Assembly (NCBI RefSeq): GCF_003014575.1
Contig: NZ_PYGF01000010.1
Coordinates: 17,028-81,027 of the forward strand
Source of the DNA: Cecembia rubra
GTDB lineage: Bacteria; Bacteroidota; Bacteroidia; Cytophagales; Cyclobacteriaceae
Reading direction: 5' to 3'
DNA: 64,000 nucleotides
Shown: positions 26,258 through 35,657 of the stretch, piece after piece
Layout: each line of letters starts with the position of its first letter
Position numbering within the stretch: the first letter of the stretch is position 1
Position numbers and translations under genes: made by a program
The notes under the pieces: generated by a model
What the model was told of the DNA's origin: nothing
The model's database searches: none
What the model saw: only the letters and a program-made list of their open reading frames with translations

Positions 26258-27355
26258 TTAATATTTAAATCTTAAAAATTTTGATTCCTCTGAAAATACA
26301 ATTGAAAAGTTTAATTCATCATATATTGATTCATTTTCATTGGCAAAAATATTTCGAAGAACTTTGTTGTCATGCGTAAAATAAAGATTGTAGTGTTTGT
26401 CCATTTTTCTATGTTCATTTCTTAAAATTCTCGCAATAGATTCCTTGGTCGGGAGCTTATGTTTGTTCTTACCATCCGCACTAAAAAGGAAGTTTTCGCA
26501 GTCAATCAAACTATACATATCATTACTGTTGTTTGCTTTGCTACCATGATGAGTGACTTTGACCCAGTCACAGGCTAATTTATTGCTACTGTTATACCCC
26601 ATTGAATTAAGTGATGTGACAATATCACTTGGATGGGCATCAGCGAGCCATAAAGTTCTTATACCATTATAATCGGTCAATACACTAATACTACTGCCGT
26701 TTTCGATTGAGTCGTCTTCATCCCAAACGGATAGATCGAAATTATTTAGCTGTATGTGGTAATCATCTTTAATGGCTCTTTTAGCCCCACTAACTGTTTC
26801 TCCCTCTTGTTTTTCCAGTGGGAGTTTAGGGTCACTCTCATACTTAATTCTCAATTTGTGAAGTTTGTCTAAGGAAGGGGCAAGAACAAAAATTTTCAGG
26901 CCAAACAGATCAATCGGTTCTTCACTTGAAACAATATCCTGTTGAGGAATCTTATCAATGCTCTCAAGATATTCAGCTAGAATATCGCCTTGCCTGATGC
27001 TTTTAGGTGCGCTCACAAGGTTTTTATTCTGAGTTGATTGATTTGTTCTTCTTGGACGATTATAAAGCCACTTGTTTATTTTATCATTCGACTCCCCAGT
27101 TTTTACTTGCTTTATAAACTGCTCTATTCCTCCAATATGGTCATCGTGGATATGAGATACAATCCACAGGTCTATTGACTCACCATTTGTCTGAATTTCA
27201 TTCATATGAGGAGAAATGATATTCTTATATGTTCTTCCATATCCTGCGTCAATAAAAACATTATGGTAATTGCCGTCGCTCCCTAAATACCTTATTCTTG
27301 AGGCATCACCACATTCAGCTTGGTAGAAGAAGAGTTCTTTTTTAATCTCTTTCAT
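26258..27355 (-). CDS. Metallo-beta-lactamase-fold hydrolase (AVAST type I-like accessory)
   Basis: Protein of 365 residues. The metal motif HIHDDH lies at about 68-73, followed by IGG. A second metal region has Asp near 239 (LWLADAHPSD) and the late motif VTHHGSKANN is near 268, the layout of ComEC-like MBL hydrolases. No signal peptide or TM segment is seen, so it should be cytoplasmic, unlike ComEC itself. Its ATG lies 14 bp inside the 3' end of the protease-STAND gene, so the two are coupled. An MBL hydrolase next to a trypsin-like protease and a STAND ATPase is the recorded composition of AVAST type I systems. Its substrate is not known. Confidence 0.8.
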   Translation of the reverse strand: MKEIKKELFFYQAECGDASRIRYLGSDGNYHNVFIDAGYGRTYKNIISPHMNEIQTNGESIDLWIVSHIHDDHIGGIEQFIKQVKTGESNDKINKWLYNRPRRTNQSTQNKNLVSAPKSIRQGDILAEYLESIDKIPQQDIVSSEEPIDLFGLKIFVLAPSLDKLHKLRIKYESDPKLPLEKQEGETVSGAKRAIKDDYHIQLNNFDLSVWDEDDSIENGSSISVLTDYNGIRTLWLADAHPSDIVTSLNSMGYNSSNKLACDWVKVTHHGSKANNSNDMYSLIDCENFLFSADGKNKHKLPTKESIARILRNEHRKMDKHYNLYFTHDNKVLRNIFANENESIYDELNFSIVFSEESKFLRFKY

Positions 27356-30300
27356 AGTGATTTAATTGTCCTTTAAATTCTCCATTTTCAAGATGAAACC
27401 CTCCACAAGGAACTCCAAAGTAGCTTTGTTCTCCATGAGAGATGAATGCCATTTTTTCTCCAAGAAGAGTCCAGATTATATCCAAGTCATTCTTTTCCAG
27501 ATAGTCTAACAGGATTTCTTTATTAATCATAAGTCCTCCTGATCTTGGGATATTCTGAACCACCAATTCTCCTTGTGGATTAACAAAATCACCATCATTT
27601 GGAGCATAAATCAATTCAAGGTCATTAAAAAGTTGCTCACATGGAATGTTGTATGATGATTCTGCCCCAGATTTGTCTTCACTAATATGTGATTTTGCGT
27701 CCTGTATAGCAGACATGACGACTAAACCAGTTGATTTATGATTGTAGTAAATTTCCTCCCATGCCTCCTCTCTCTCCATACTGTGATATGCTGGAGACCA
27801 ATATTTTTCACGGTTCAATAGTTGGTTCGATTCATCTCTTGGTTCTGGCATCCATCTTCCCCAGAAGTTCTTGTCTTGTAAAAATTCTACAATCCGCGAT
27901 TTGTGTTCTTTTTTTACTATGTACCCTTGAATCATGTACCAGACCTCTTTTCTAAACATTGAGTACTTATCTACACCTATAGGTTTTGGCATTTTCCAAG
28001 TAACATACTTGTTTAAAAAGAGCCAGTCGATCCCTTTATCATCTTTTTTTGAAATGATATGTTTTACCTTCGGTAAGTCATCAATATTTCTTGCCCATTC
28101 CTGATTTTCTTGATTCCAAAAAGAATAATCTGGGTCGTGCCACCATTTATGCTCTTTTTCTAAAATCATCATATCGTCTTCAGGTAGTCCTTCGGGGTTT
28201 TTGGTTGTGTATACAGGGTCAATGTCTCTTGCGTAAAATTGCCACGCTCCTTGGTAGAATTGATAGTTCTTGTCTGAATGCCACTCACTGATTTTATGGT
28301 TATCAGCGAGGATACTAAGTATTTCGTGAAAAGCGATCCATTGATATTTTTTGCCAATACGCTCCACGTCAGGTCTACTACCACCATATTCTCTGCTTTC
28401 ATCGTATCTACCATGTAGTTTGGCATCATAACCTAATTCATGAGCTCTTTTCACAATCCACCTTTTCACAGGTCTTACATCAAAGAGTTTTCGATTATAG
28501 CTTGAGGAATTTAATCTTTCGACGTTTTGCAAGTATGGAATGATATAATTAATTACATATTCTGACTGCTCATTAAACATAGACTTGACAAGTTTAAAAC
28601 CTTGTTCAACCACTTGTCTATATTCTTTTAATAAACTATCGTACTTCTCTTGCCCTCCTAACTTTTCTACTTCATACCTGCTACTTTTACTTTCAAGTTG
28701 TTCCTTGGAGTAAATCATTTCAACTAAAGACGACAGAAGCTCTTGCTGTTCCTCAGAGAGTTCTTCGGTAATGAATTTTTTGTATTCATCCTCGGTGGTA
28801 AAACTGACAGGACAAAACTTCTCAATGTTTGGTTCTACAATTTTCCGTCCGAAGTCCCACGACATAACTGAAAAATGTATCTTGTTATGTGCCCTGATAA
28901 AATCTTTGTCATAATCAGGGCTTTTATGGTCTATATCATAGATGCTTATTTCGTCTTCAGTTGGATAGGTTGGTAATTCGCTTTTATATGGTGGGCGGAT
29001 TTTTTCAGCATCTATTTTTTCTCCTAGCCCTCTATAAATCATGTATTCAACCGTGTTTCGGGCGTAATCTCGGAGCAATACATGCTCAGGTGGGTTTCTT
29101 TGATTAAAGATTTGATTATAAACGTAATTCCCTATCAGTTGTATAGAATCTTTCTGTTCAGTTCTTAATATACATCCATAAGCAATCGCATACAGCCTTT
29201 CTTGGATGTACATATCATCGACCTCTTGAAACTTTGCAAGTAGATCAATCAGAGTCTTAGGCTGCTGCTCAAGAAGATTGACAATTGCTTTAGTTACTTC
29301 ATCTCTTAGTTTTCGATTAGTTGATGAGAGTACCCATGCTAACGTTTGAGCCGCAAGAAATGCGGTTTCTCCGTCAACCGAATTAGAAATTGAGGGAGAC
29401 CAAGCCCAATCAATCAATCGACGAAGTGGAAAACCGATTTCATTATCATCATAACCTGAGAACCAACGAACATGACTTTGCCAGAAGCTATCTCTTTCTG
29501 GCATAGGTGTTTTTATAAGGATTTGGTATAATCTTTCCGAATTAAATGGATGGTTTTTAATCGTTGCAAGTTGCTCAATAGTAAGCAAATAAGTATCATA
29601 GTCAACGTAAAAGAAATCTCCCCTAAACCACTCAATTAGCTTTTCATCATTAATACTTTTGATACTTCGCCATTTCAAGCTATCTAATAAAAATCCGTTT
29701 TGCCATTCAATAGTGTTTTTAAGTGCATAATCGTCTTTTTTCACATCCAGATAAAGCCAGCTATACACCTCAAACAATTCTAACCCATGCTTCTCTGGTA
29801 GTAAGATGGCGAGAGATTCCAAAATACCCCTGTGCTTCCAATGGTGTTCTTCCATCAGTTTGCCAAGTTTCTCTTCTTTACTGAATGCCCTAAGTACTTC
29901 TTCTTGATCTTTAAAGTCTTTAATAAGCTCATTAGCAATGAAATGATCACCAAATCGCTCATAGGCGAAATAAATAACCTCTTCTTTTTCCCCTGTCCTG
30001 TAGTTGTCCCGACAATTTCTAATGAATACGCTTTCCTGTATCATATCGGTTAAAAGAAAAGGATACTGAGGGAAACTTGTATTGAAAAATTTCTGAGCTT
30101 CTTCGAGACGAAGTATGCTATCGTTCATACAAAAACACTCCAACGAAAACTTCTGTATTGCACTCGAAATCAAGTTGGGGGCAATAAGATATTCTTCACG
30201 CAGTTTTTGAAACTGGATTTCCAGTGCTTTAATATAGTAGTTAAATATCGTTCCAATACCTTGAAAACCTTGAGGAAATTCTTTTGTTGGAGAGTTTTGT

Positions 30301-32093
30301 ACTCCTTTGCAAATCAAAATTAAAAAGAGGGGCTTGGTAAATTCGGGAGCCAATATTGGGAAATCTGGTTGTTTAAGCCCATAATGTTCACAGAATAGTT
30401 TTAAAGCTGCATATTCATTGCCAGCAAACCCTTCGTGGTTTATAGTAGAAATTTGTGAAGGAATACCCTCGGGAAAAATTAGATTGAAATAGGTAGTTCG
30501 GATGCTCAGGACAACGCCTAAATAGGGGTACTTGGTGATCCCATTTATTAACCCAAAAACTTCATCCCTCCACAGACCGACTCCACCACCTTCGTTCAAT
30601 GCATCAATTAGGATAGGTATTCTTTCATTTAATTGCTCACCTATCTTATTAAGTGACTTCAGGAAGTCATCCATATTTATATCCAGCCCTAATAGGGCTA
30701 GAATGTTCTTTTCTACGCTCCCAATCCCAGATTTGAAATGTTGTCCCAAAAGAAAAACTGTAGGTCTTCCTCTTTTCATTCTGTTTTGTGCTATATCTCC
30801 CAAAAGGTGAGATTTTCCACTCCCTGCTTCTCCCTTAACAATCAACACTGGATGATTTGTAAGCCCAACATTTACTTTATTTTGTAAGTCATCCTCTAAA
30901 CGTCTGTTCTTTGATTGCAATTCACGTAAGGAACTCAGTTCTGATTCATATGGAGTTGTGTAATTGTAAGGCTTCTTCTTATCCTTATCAGCTTTGATTT
31001 TCTCTGTTTGAAGTTCATACAACTGTGACTGCTTTTTTTGAATCAGGTCAGAAATTCGTTCTACATTATCAGAAATCCACTTATAATCAATGATATTGGG
31101 AATGTTAATAGCGCATGACTGTATCCATTCTAAGACAGCGTTTTTAAAGTTGAATTGTTCAGTCTCAATATCAAATAGTTCACTTCCTTCCTTAGGGCTT
31201 AAGTGCCTACTTTCATTTATCCAGTTATCTATTGTTTGAAGAAATCGGTGCTCAAAATCTTTATCACGAACAAGGTCATTGAACAGTTTGGAAATAGGTA
31301 ATTCCAAATTCAATTCTTTATTATAACGTTGACCTAAATTATGAATAGCCTTTTCTACATTATTTTTAAAGAAGCTGTGATTAAGGTTATTGTCACCTAA
31401 GTAGTCAAACTTCACAGAAGGTAGGAAGTTCTTTGATAGTAATTCATTAACTAATTCAATGTGTTGACCATAAATAACTTTGCCTCTATCTTCTGAACGA
31501 AATCTTGTGAATATGCCAAATAAGTAGACAAATTCATTATCGTTTAAAAAAATGCCACTTCCAGAAAAACCTTCAGTCGAATAGTCGTTGTAATCCTCGT
31601 TTAATTGCAATTGAAACTTTCGTGCTGCTGTTAATTTCTGTTTCCAAGTTGGATAGATTACATCAAGTTCTTTACCCATGGTGGCATTTGGGAATCCTTT
31701 AACGATGAAATGAATTTTGTTTTGTCGAGTAGATACAACTCTTACCTTTGGAATATCCCCTATCATACTTTCCACTTCCGATTTACTAAGAGGGAGAACA
31801 GCTATATCACTGTCAGAATCTTGAAACAGAAGATTTTTATTGATGTGATTGACTTTGATTGAAACGTAATTGTCTTGTAATGGATTGTACATATCAACAA
31901 TTACTGAGGAGAGTAGTTCTTGAAAAGAATCTCCATCTTTATGTAAGCAGTGCGAAGCAGTTATTATATAAACATTATCTCTAAGGTCATCTGAATAATA
32001 AATCAATCCAGTTCCAATTGTCGCTTCTGACGAATCCTCTCGAAGTCTTACGGTTAATCGAGAAATGAGTGAGTCTTGTTCTGAGTTGATCAT
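27342..32093 (-). CDS. Trypsin-like protease fused to STAND NTPase (Avs1-like)
   Basis: Protein of 1583 residues. Residues 1-220 form a trypsin-like serine protease: His48 in ITASHCLHK, Asp96 in DSDIAVLPL and Ser177 in EGFSGSGIF. There is no signal peptide, so it acts inside the cell. A helical linker follows to about 400. The P-loop GEAGSGKS is at 421-428 and a Walker-B-like ILIDALNE at about 494-501. About 1000 further residues are helical and repeat-like, as in the sensor arms of STAND proteins. In AVAST type I the protease and the STAND ATPase are separate; here they are one chain. The likely logic is that phage-protein recognition by the C-terminal part activates the protease or its partner MBL enzyme. 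That logic is inference. Confidence 0.8.
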   Translation of the reverse strand: MINSEQDSLISRLTVRLREDSSEATIGTGLIYYSDDLRDNVYIITASHCLHKDGDSFQELLSSVIVDMYNPLQDNYVSIKVNHINKNLLFQDSDSDIAVLPLSKSEVESMIGDIPKVRVVSTRQNKIHFIVKGFPNATMGKELDVIYPTWKQKLTAARKFQLQLNEDYNDYSTEGFSGSGIFLNDNEFVYLFGIFTRFRSEDRGKVIYGQHIELVNELLSKNFLPSVKFDYLGDNNLNHSFFKNNVEKAIHNLGQRYNKELNLELPISKLFNDLVRDKDFEHRFLQTIDNWINESRHLSPKEGSELFDIETEQFNFKNAVLEWIQSCAINIPNIIDYKWISDNVERISDLIQKKQSQLYELQTEKIKADKDKKKPYNYTTPYESELSSLRELQSKNRRLEDDLQNKVNVGLTNHPVLIVKGEAGSGKSHLLGDIAQNRMKRGRPTVFLLGQHFKSGIGSVEKNILALLGLDINMDDFLKSLNKIGEQLNERIPILIDALNEGGGVGLWRDEVFGLINGITKYPYLGVVLSIRTTYFNLIFPEGIPSQISTINHEGFAGNEYAALKLFCEHYGLKQPDFPILAPEFTKPLFLILICKGVQNSPTKEFPQGFQGIGTIFNYYIKALEIQFQKLREEYLIAPNLISSAIQKFSLECFCMNDSILRLEEAQKFFNTSFPQYPFLLTDMIQESVFIRNCRDNYRTGEKEEVIYFAYERFGDHFIANELIKDFKDQEEVLRAFSKEEKLGKLMEEHHWKHRGILESLAILLPEKHGLELFEVYSWLYLDVKKDDYALKNTIEWQNGFLLDSLKWRSIKSINDEKLIEWFRGDFFYVDYDTYLLTIEQLATIKNHPFNSERLYQILIKTPMPERDSFWQSHVRWFSGYDDNEIGFPLRRLIDWAWSPSISNSVDGETAFLAAQTLAWVLSSTNRKLRDEVTKAIVNLLEQQPKTLIDLLAKFQEVDDMYIQERLYAIAYGCILRTEQKDSIQLIGNYVYNQIFNQRNPPEHVLLRDYARNTVEYMIYRGLGEKIDAEKIRPPYKSELPTYPTEDEISIYDIDHKSPDYDKDFIRAHNKIHFSVMSWDFGRKIVEPNIEKFCPVSFTTEDEYKKFITEELSEEQQELLSSLVEMIYSKEQLESKSSRYEVEKLGGQEKYDSLLKEYRQVVEQGFKLVKSMFNEQSEYVINYIIPYLQNVERLNSSSYNRKLFDVRPVKRWIVKRAHELGYDAKLHGRYDESREYGGSRPDVERIGKKYQWIAFHEILSILADNHKISEWHSDKNYQFYQGAWQFYARDIDPVYTTKNPEGLPEDDMMILEKEHKWWHDPDYSFWNQENQEWARNIDDLPKVKHIISKKDDKGIDWLFLNKYVTWKMPKPIGVDKYSMFRKEVWYMIQGYIVKKEHKSRIVEFLQDKNFWGRWMPEPRDESNQLLNREKYWSPAYHSMEREEAWEEIYYNHKSTGLVVMSAIQDAKSHISEDKSGAESSYNIPCEQLFNDLELIYAPNDGDFVNPQGELVVQNIPRSGGLMINKEILLDYLEKNDLDIIWTLLGEKMAFISHGEQSYFGVPCGGFHLENGEFKGQLNHYERD

Positions 32094-32161
32094 TTATTTA
32101 GTTATCCTAAAATAGTTATTTAAAATCTGTGGGGGATATTTTTACTAACGTTGAATTAAAT

Positions 32162-32299
32162 GCTCCACAACGTTTTGCGGCTTTGCGAAGGTGGCGATTT
32201 TCACCACTAAACTTCATACGAAGCACTAAATTTTGATTAACCACTTCACTGTCATACGAAGCACTGCACCGCCACTTTTGCAAAACCGCTGTTGGCAGC
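32162..32299. repeat. attC-like hairpin, site D
   Basis: Arms 32177-32196 (GCGGCTTTGCGAAGGTGGCG) and 32270-32289 (CGCCACTTTTGCAAAACCGC) pair over 20 positions: 17 Watson-Crick, two G-T and one mismatch. The loop is exactly 73 nt, as at site C, and its sequence is related with a one-base shift. The site is framed by GCTCCACAAC (end of cassette 2) and GTTGGCAGC (start of cassette 3). The total of 138 bp is in the size range of long attC sites such as VCRs. The open frame crossing it on the minus strand is not a gene. Confidence 0.65.
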
Positions 32300-32453
32300 T
32301 GGTGTTCTGTCGTCCGTCCTTGTAAACCATTGTCAGTGTTGGTTTTGAGTGTCATTGTCTGTTTACTTTTTTCTCTGTTTGTGTTGGGTTGTGCGTTGCG
32401 TTTTTTATTTTTTTGAAGGGTTGGGAAATTTTTTAAAAACAATTTTTCTTGCG

Positions 32454-32537
32454 TTGGCTTTGCAAGCTCTTTGACAAAGCTTCGGACTGTGCTTGGGCTT
32501 GTGCGGCTTTGGCAATGTGCTTGCAAAACGTTTGGCT
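32454..32537. repeat. Long hairpin at the 3' side of cassette 3
   Basis: The arm TTTGCAAGCTCTTTGACAAAGC pairs with the later TTTGGCAATGTGCTTGCAAA region: the reverse complement matches at about 19 of 22 positions. The loop is GT-rich. The same architecture, with GCTCTTT in the left arm opposite a GCACATT-type sequence in the right arm but other outer bases, occurs at 40950-41025. Besides marking the cassette end, it may act as a transcription stop for the CARF operon, whose last stop codon is at 32537. Confidence 0.55.
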
Positions 32538-33637
32538 CATATTGATGTTTTTTTCTCAAGCTTGTCTAATATTTTACAAATGTCCTTTAGTGGATTAACC
32601 ATTCTCTGAAATGCGTATACATAAAAAACCTCGATATCTAGTTCTTTACACTTCTCCATTATTGATTGTGAAGGCATATATCGACTTACTAATAGTGATT
32701 TAGATATTAGACCACCATAAGTTTGCTTGATAACCTTCATTTTGTTTATGTCTTCTTGTTTTATATTGCCGGATTTACACTCAACAAAAATCAGTTTGTT
32801 ACCTGTATTGATTAGGATGTCAATCTCATTTTTCAAGGCTTTATTATCAGTCTTAAAAGGTAGCTCGCAATGAAGAATTATTTCTTTTGCTTTAGCCCAT
32901 TTACCAATTTCTGATGCTACAATTAGTTCCCACCAATTTGCATTAAAGAAAAGGTCACGAACGTTATTGCCTTTAAAACAAGCAATAGGTTTGTTGTTAC
33001 TATGGATTTCTACGATGTTAGCATCCCAATTGATGACTGCATTACCTGTCGTTGTCTCTTTCCCTTTTTCTGGTAAGACTCTATATTTCTTTCTTAGGAA
33101 ATCTGTAACCTTAGAATATATTTTATTTGACGCAGCAAAAGATTCTATCTGTCTGGAAACCCTTAAATCATTCTCTGTAAAGTCGCTTAGCGTTTTTGCT
33201 GAAAATATTTTATGACCACTTAACCCAAAAAAATCTTTAATTGATAATTCCGAAGTTATTTGTTTTTTATCATATGAAGGGACTTCTATTAAACTATAGT
33301 CTTGATTTACGTAAAAACCATTGAGATTACTTTCAGAAATAATCGATTGTGCTGCAAGAAGCATTATTTTAGTGCCACCAGTTAAATTAATCAATACATC
33401 GTCTTGTGCATCTAATTTTTCAATGATACTTCGAATTCGTTTTTTGATGGAATAAAAATCAAAAGGGTCACAAATAAATTCACTAACTATAATATCTGGA
33501 AAAATGTCTTTCAATATTTTAATTCCTTCTTTTGATTCATCCGAAGCAATAAAATGAATTTTGGCGGGCATAAACTCTTTTATTCCGATGTATATCGGAA
33601 GTAATTGACCACCAAGAAAACTAATTTGATGCTTCAT
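32537..33637 (-). CDS. CARF-PD-(D/E)XK nuclease, Card1/Can2-like
   Basis: Protein of 366 residues. The CARF domain spans about 1-125, with the ligand-loop motif LINLTGGTKIM at 82-92. A short winged-helix-like linker lies at 140-195. The nuclease core has Glu271/Asp273 in KNEIDILIN and Glu286-Cys-Lys288 in LIFVECKSGN, the pattern of Card1/Can2/DUF1887 enzymes, which cut nucleic acid when a cyclic oligoadenylate binds CARF. It is the last gene of the operon, overlapping the stand-alone CARF gene by ATGA. No type III CRISPR gene or cyclase is in the window, so its activator is unknown. Probably the effector of the system. Confidence 0.82.
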   Translation of the reverse strand: MKHQISFLGGQLLPIYIGIKEFMPAKIHFIASDESKEGIKILKDIFPDIIVSEFICDPFDFYSIKKRIRSIIEKLDAQDDVLINLTGGTKIMLLAAQSIISESNLNGFYVNQDYSLIEVPSYDKKQITSELSIKDFFGLSGHKIFSAKTLSDFTENDLRVSRQIESFAASNKIYSKVTDFLRKKYRVLPEKGKETTTGNAVINWDANIVEIHSNNKPIACFKGNNVRDLFFNANWWELIVASEIGKWAKAKEIILHCELPFKTDNKALKNEIDILINTGNKLIFVECKSGNIKQEDINKMKVIKQTYGGLISKSLLVSRYMPSQSIMEKCKELDIEVFYVYAFQRMVNPLKDICKILDKLEKKTSI

Positions 33638-34212
33638 TTTAAAAATATTTCTGGTTGATTCTTGAATGGATTGTATACAACATTAAGTATTTCTGAACCA
33701 GGCATAGGCTTTCGTAAATCTTTGATGTAATCCGAAAAGTCAACGTAAACTATTCTACATCCATAATCTTTTCCAAAAATGGATGCCGATGCAACCATTG
33801 ACTTTTTACCTCCAGTTATATCAACTGTAATTTGTGGGTCAGGATTTAATACTAATTGTTCTTTCATTGCTTTATACATTGATTCAAAGCTTTCATCATT
33901 TAGGTATATAATTTCATAATTAGAATCAAGAAAATTTTCTAAATAGCGATTATCTACTTTTTGATTATTTGTCGTGAAAATAATGTGAGTTTCGGGCTGA
34001 ATTGCTTTTGCAGTTAGAATTATTGGTTCGGGCGAAAAACCTAAAACTGAGAACAATGTGCCACCTGATGGTAATGTGTTACTATATTCATTACAGAAAT
34101 TATTTATAACTGCCTCAAAAAGTTTTTCAAAATATAACTCTTGAGCACGTTCAAATTTGCCTGAACTGGCTAAATCAAGCCACTCTTGCAGGTATGGTAT
34201 TTTATTTTTCAT
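33634..34212 (-). CDS. Stand-alone CARF-domain protein
   Basis: Protein of 192 residues, nearly all a CARF-like Rossmann domain: a first-strand region SVLGFSPEPIILTAKAI at 55-71 and the motif TVDITGGKKSMVASAS at 129-144, equivalent to the LTGGTK loop of the next protein. No effector domain is attached. It could be a ring nuclease that destroys the signal, a ligand sensor, or a non-catalytic partner that dimerises with the downstream CARF nuclease. ATGA overlaps on both sides show tight coupling. The ligand is unknown. Confidence 0.75.
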   Translation of the reverse strand: MKNKIPYLQEWLDLASSGKFERAQELYFEKLFEAVINNFCNEYSNTLPSGGTLFSVLGFSPEPIILTAKAIQPETHIIFTTNNQKVDNRYLENFLDSNYEIIYLNDESFESMYKAMKEQLVLNPDPQITVDITGGKKSMVASASIFGKDYGCRIVYVDFSDYIKDLRKPMPGSEILNVVYNPFKNQPEIFLK

Positions 34213-35657
34213 TGATTATTGCTGATTTTAAGTTCAAAAAATTTAAGAACATATTTTTCAAGATCAAATCTTGGTTTTACTGATTCTATAATTTGAATGA
34301 CGTTGTCCTTTATTCTACACTTTAAGTATGAATTTCCGATAACTAGGAACTCGCTGTCTTTCGATTTTCCATAAAAGATTATGTTGCTTTTTAACTCTTC
34401 TAAATTTACATTATGAGATTTATTAAATGAAAGGATCAAGTTCTGGGGAAATACCGGTGCATTTAGGCCCTTAATCATTTCATATGCAATATATGTTTGA
34501 AATAATTCATTTCTTGTGGGCTTGCTGTCATAAACGTAGAATGATGTTTCAATTAGTTTCTTGTGAAAATCCAGAAATTCAATGCGTTGATTTTCATTAA
34601 GAATATATCCAACCTCAAAGCCATTGGTTAATCCGTGATTCCCGTCAATATTCGCTGTGAATATTAAACCCGTTTTTTCATTTATAACACCTTTTGAATG
34701 GTTGTAAACATCAGCATATACTTTGCACCCAATCTCAACAAGCTCAGAAACACCGCTTAGGTGATCATTCCTATAATTCATCCCTCTACAAAATAATGAA
34801 ACAGGTACATTTCTCCCTATTGCATTTTTTAATGACTGAATTAAATTTGGTAGAGAGTTTAAACCAACAACACTGTATGCAGACAAATAAATGTAATCAC
34901 TCGCTTCGTCAATTACTTTTATAATCTCATTAAGCAGGTTGTTTTCATAAGATTCGCAGGTATATCTCAATTTTGATTGACATGGTACTGGAAGCAAATC
35001 ACTATTTATTGTGGCTTCAGTTTGCACTACAAGCATTTTGCCTTTTTTTCTAGTGCCTAAAAATTGTTTGAAGGTTGTACCTTGAAGAAAAATAACATCA
35101 AAAAGCCTATCTAACTGTTTACTACTGTTTTCATCGAGATACACACCTGATTCAGTATTAAAAGTTAATGATGGTGTTGTAAAGTTAGCACTAGTAATAA
35201 ATCCATTAGTTCTGTCTGACACGATAAATTTAGAATGTGCGGAAAGAGAAGCTCTTACGTGAATACCATTATCATAAAGTTTCCGTATAAATTTAATGTG
35301 AATTTGTGCGGGATTTTCTTTTATCTCTTCTTCTGTAATGAAATCAATTAAAGATAAATCGTTTTTTAATTTATCTTGATCTAGTTGAGTTAAAACGAAA
35401 ATAGCAATTTGACTTTCTTTTGATTTGTTTAAAATCGCATTGAATATTTCTTTATCTGTAATGATAAAAGAACATATTTTAAGAACAGAAGTTGCTTCAT
35501 TAATTATGCGTAGTATTTCATTTTTTAAGGATGAATTTCCTTCTTGCGTAAGAAACAACGCATTGTAGTGGTTTAACGGATGAAAGTCTTTCCTGTCATT
35601 ATTAATAACAAAAACTCCAGTATTTAAAAAATCGGTATTTCGAATTATTGTTTCCAT
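34209..35657 (-). CDS. Phospholipase-D-like protein with two HKD-type motifs
   Basis: Protein of about 482 residues. The first motif is HSKFIVSD at 142-149 with a following TSAN, a canonical HxK(x)4D site. The second is HSKGVINE at about 321-328 with FTAN, where the usual Asp is Glu. The pair forms one PLD active site typical of bacterial nucleases and DISARM DrmC-like proteins. No signal peptide is present, so it is likely a cytoplasmic nuclease or nucleic-acid-binding enzyme. The start chosen is the ATG at 35657, overlapping the upstream stop as TGATG; a GTG one codon earlier is possible. It is the middle gene of the five-gene operon. Confidence 0.8.
   Translation of the reverse strand: METIIRNTDFLNTGVFVINNDRKDFHPLNHYNALFLTQEGNSSLKNEILRIINEATSVLKICSFIITDKEIFNAILNKSKESQIAIFVLTQLDQDKLKNDLSLIDFITEEEIKENPAQIHIKFIRKLYDNGIHVRASLSAHSKFIVSDRTNGFITSANFTTPSLTFNTESGVYLDENSSKQLDRLFDVIFLQGTTFKQFLGTRKKGKMLVVQTEATINSDLLPVPCQSKLRYTCESYENNLLNEIIKVIDEASDYIYLSAYSVVGLNSLPNLIQSLKNAIGRNVPVSLFCRGMNYRNDHLSGVSELVEIGCKVYADVYNHSKGVINEKTGLIFTANIDGNHGLTNGFEVGYILNENQRIEFLDFHKKLIETSFYVYDSKPTRNELFQTYIAYEMIKGLNAPVFPQNLILSFNKSHNVNLEELKSNIIFYGKSKDSEFLVIGNSYLKCRIKDNVIQIIESVKPRFDLEKYVLKFFELKISNNQ

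Larger units (their letters stand above)
26242..32171 (-). mobile_element. Cassette 2: two-gene AVAST-like unit bounded by GTTGTGGAGC / GCTCCACAAC
   Basis: GTTGTGGAGC at 26242-26251 and its exact reverse complement GCTCCACAAC at 32162-32171 delimit a 5.9-kb unit holding only the MBL-fold gene and the protease-STAND gene. Attc-like hairpins lie immediately outside both ends. Almost no spare DNA is present between the genes and the ends, as in gene cassettes. A promoter for the two genes must lie within about 70 bp upstream of 32093 or beyond the boundary. Confidence 0.5.

Noticed and set aside
32116..32559. 147-codon minus-strand open frame
   Set aside because: Runs through the attC-like hairpin and cassette flank and overlaps the CARF-nuclease end; low-complexity peptide with no motif.
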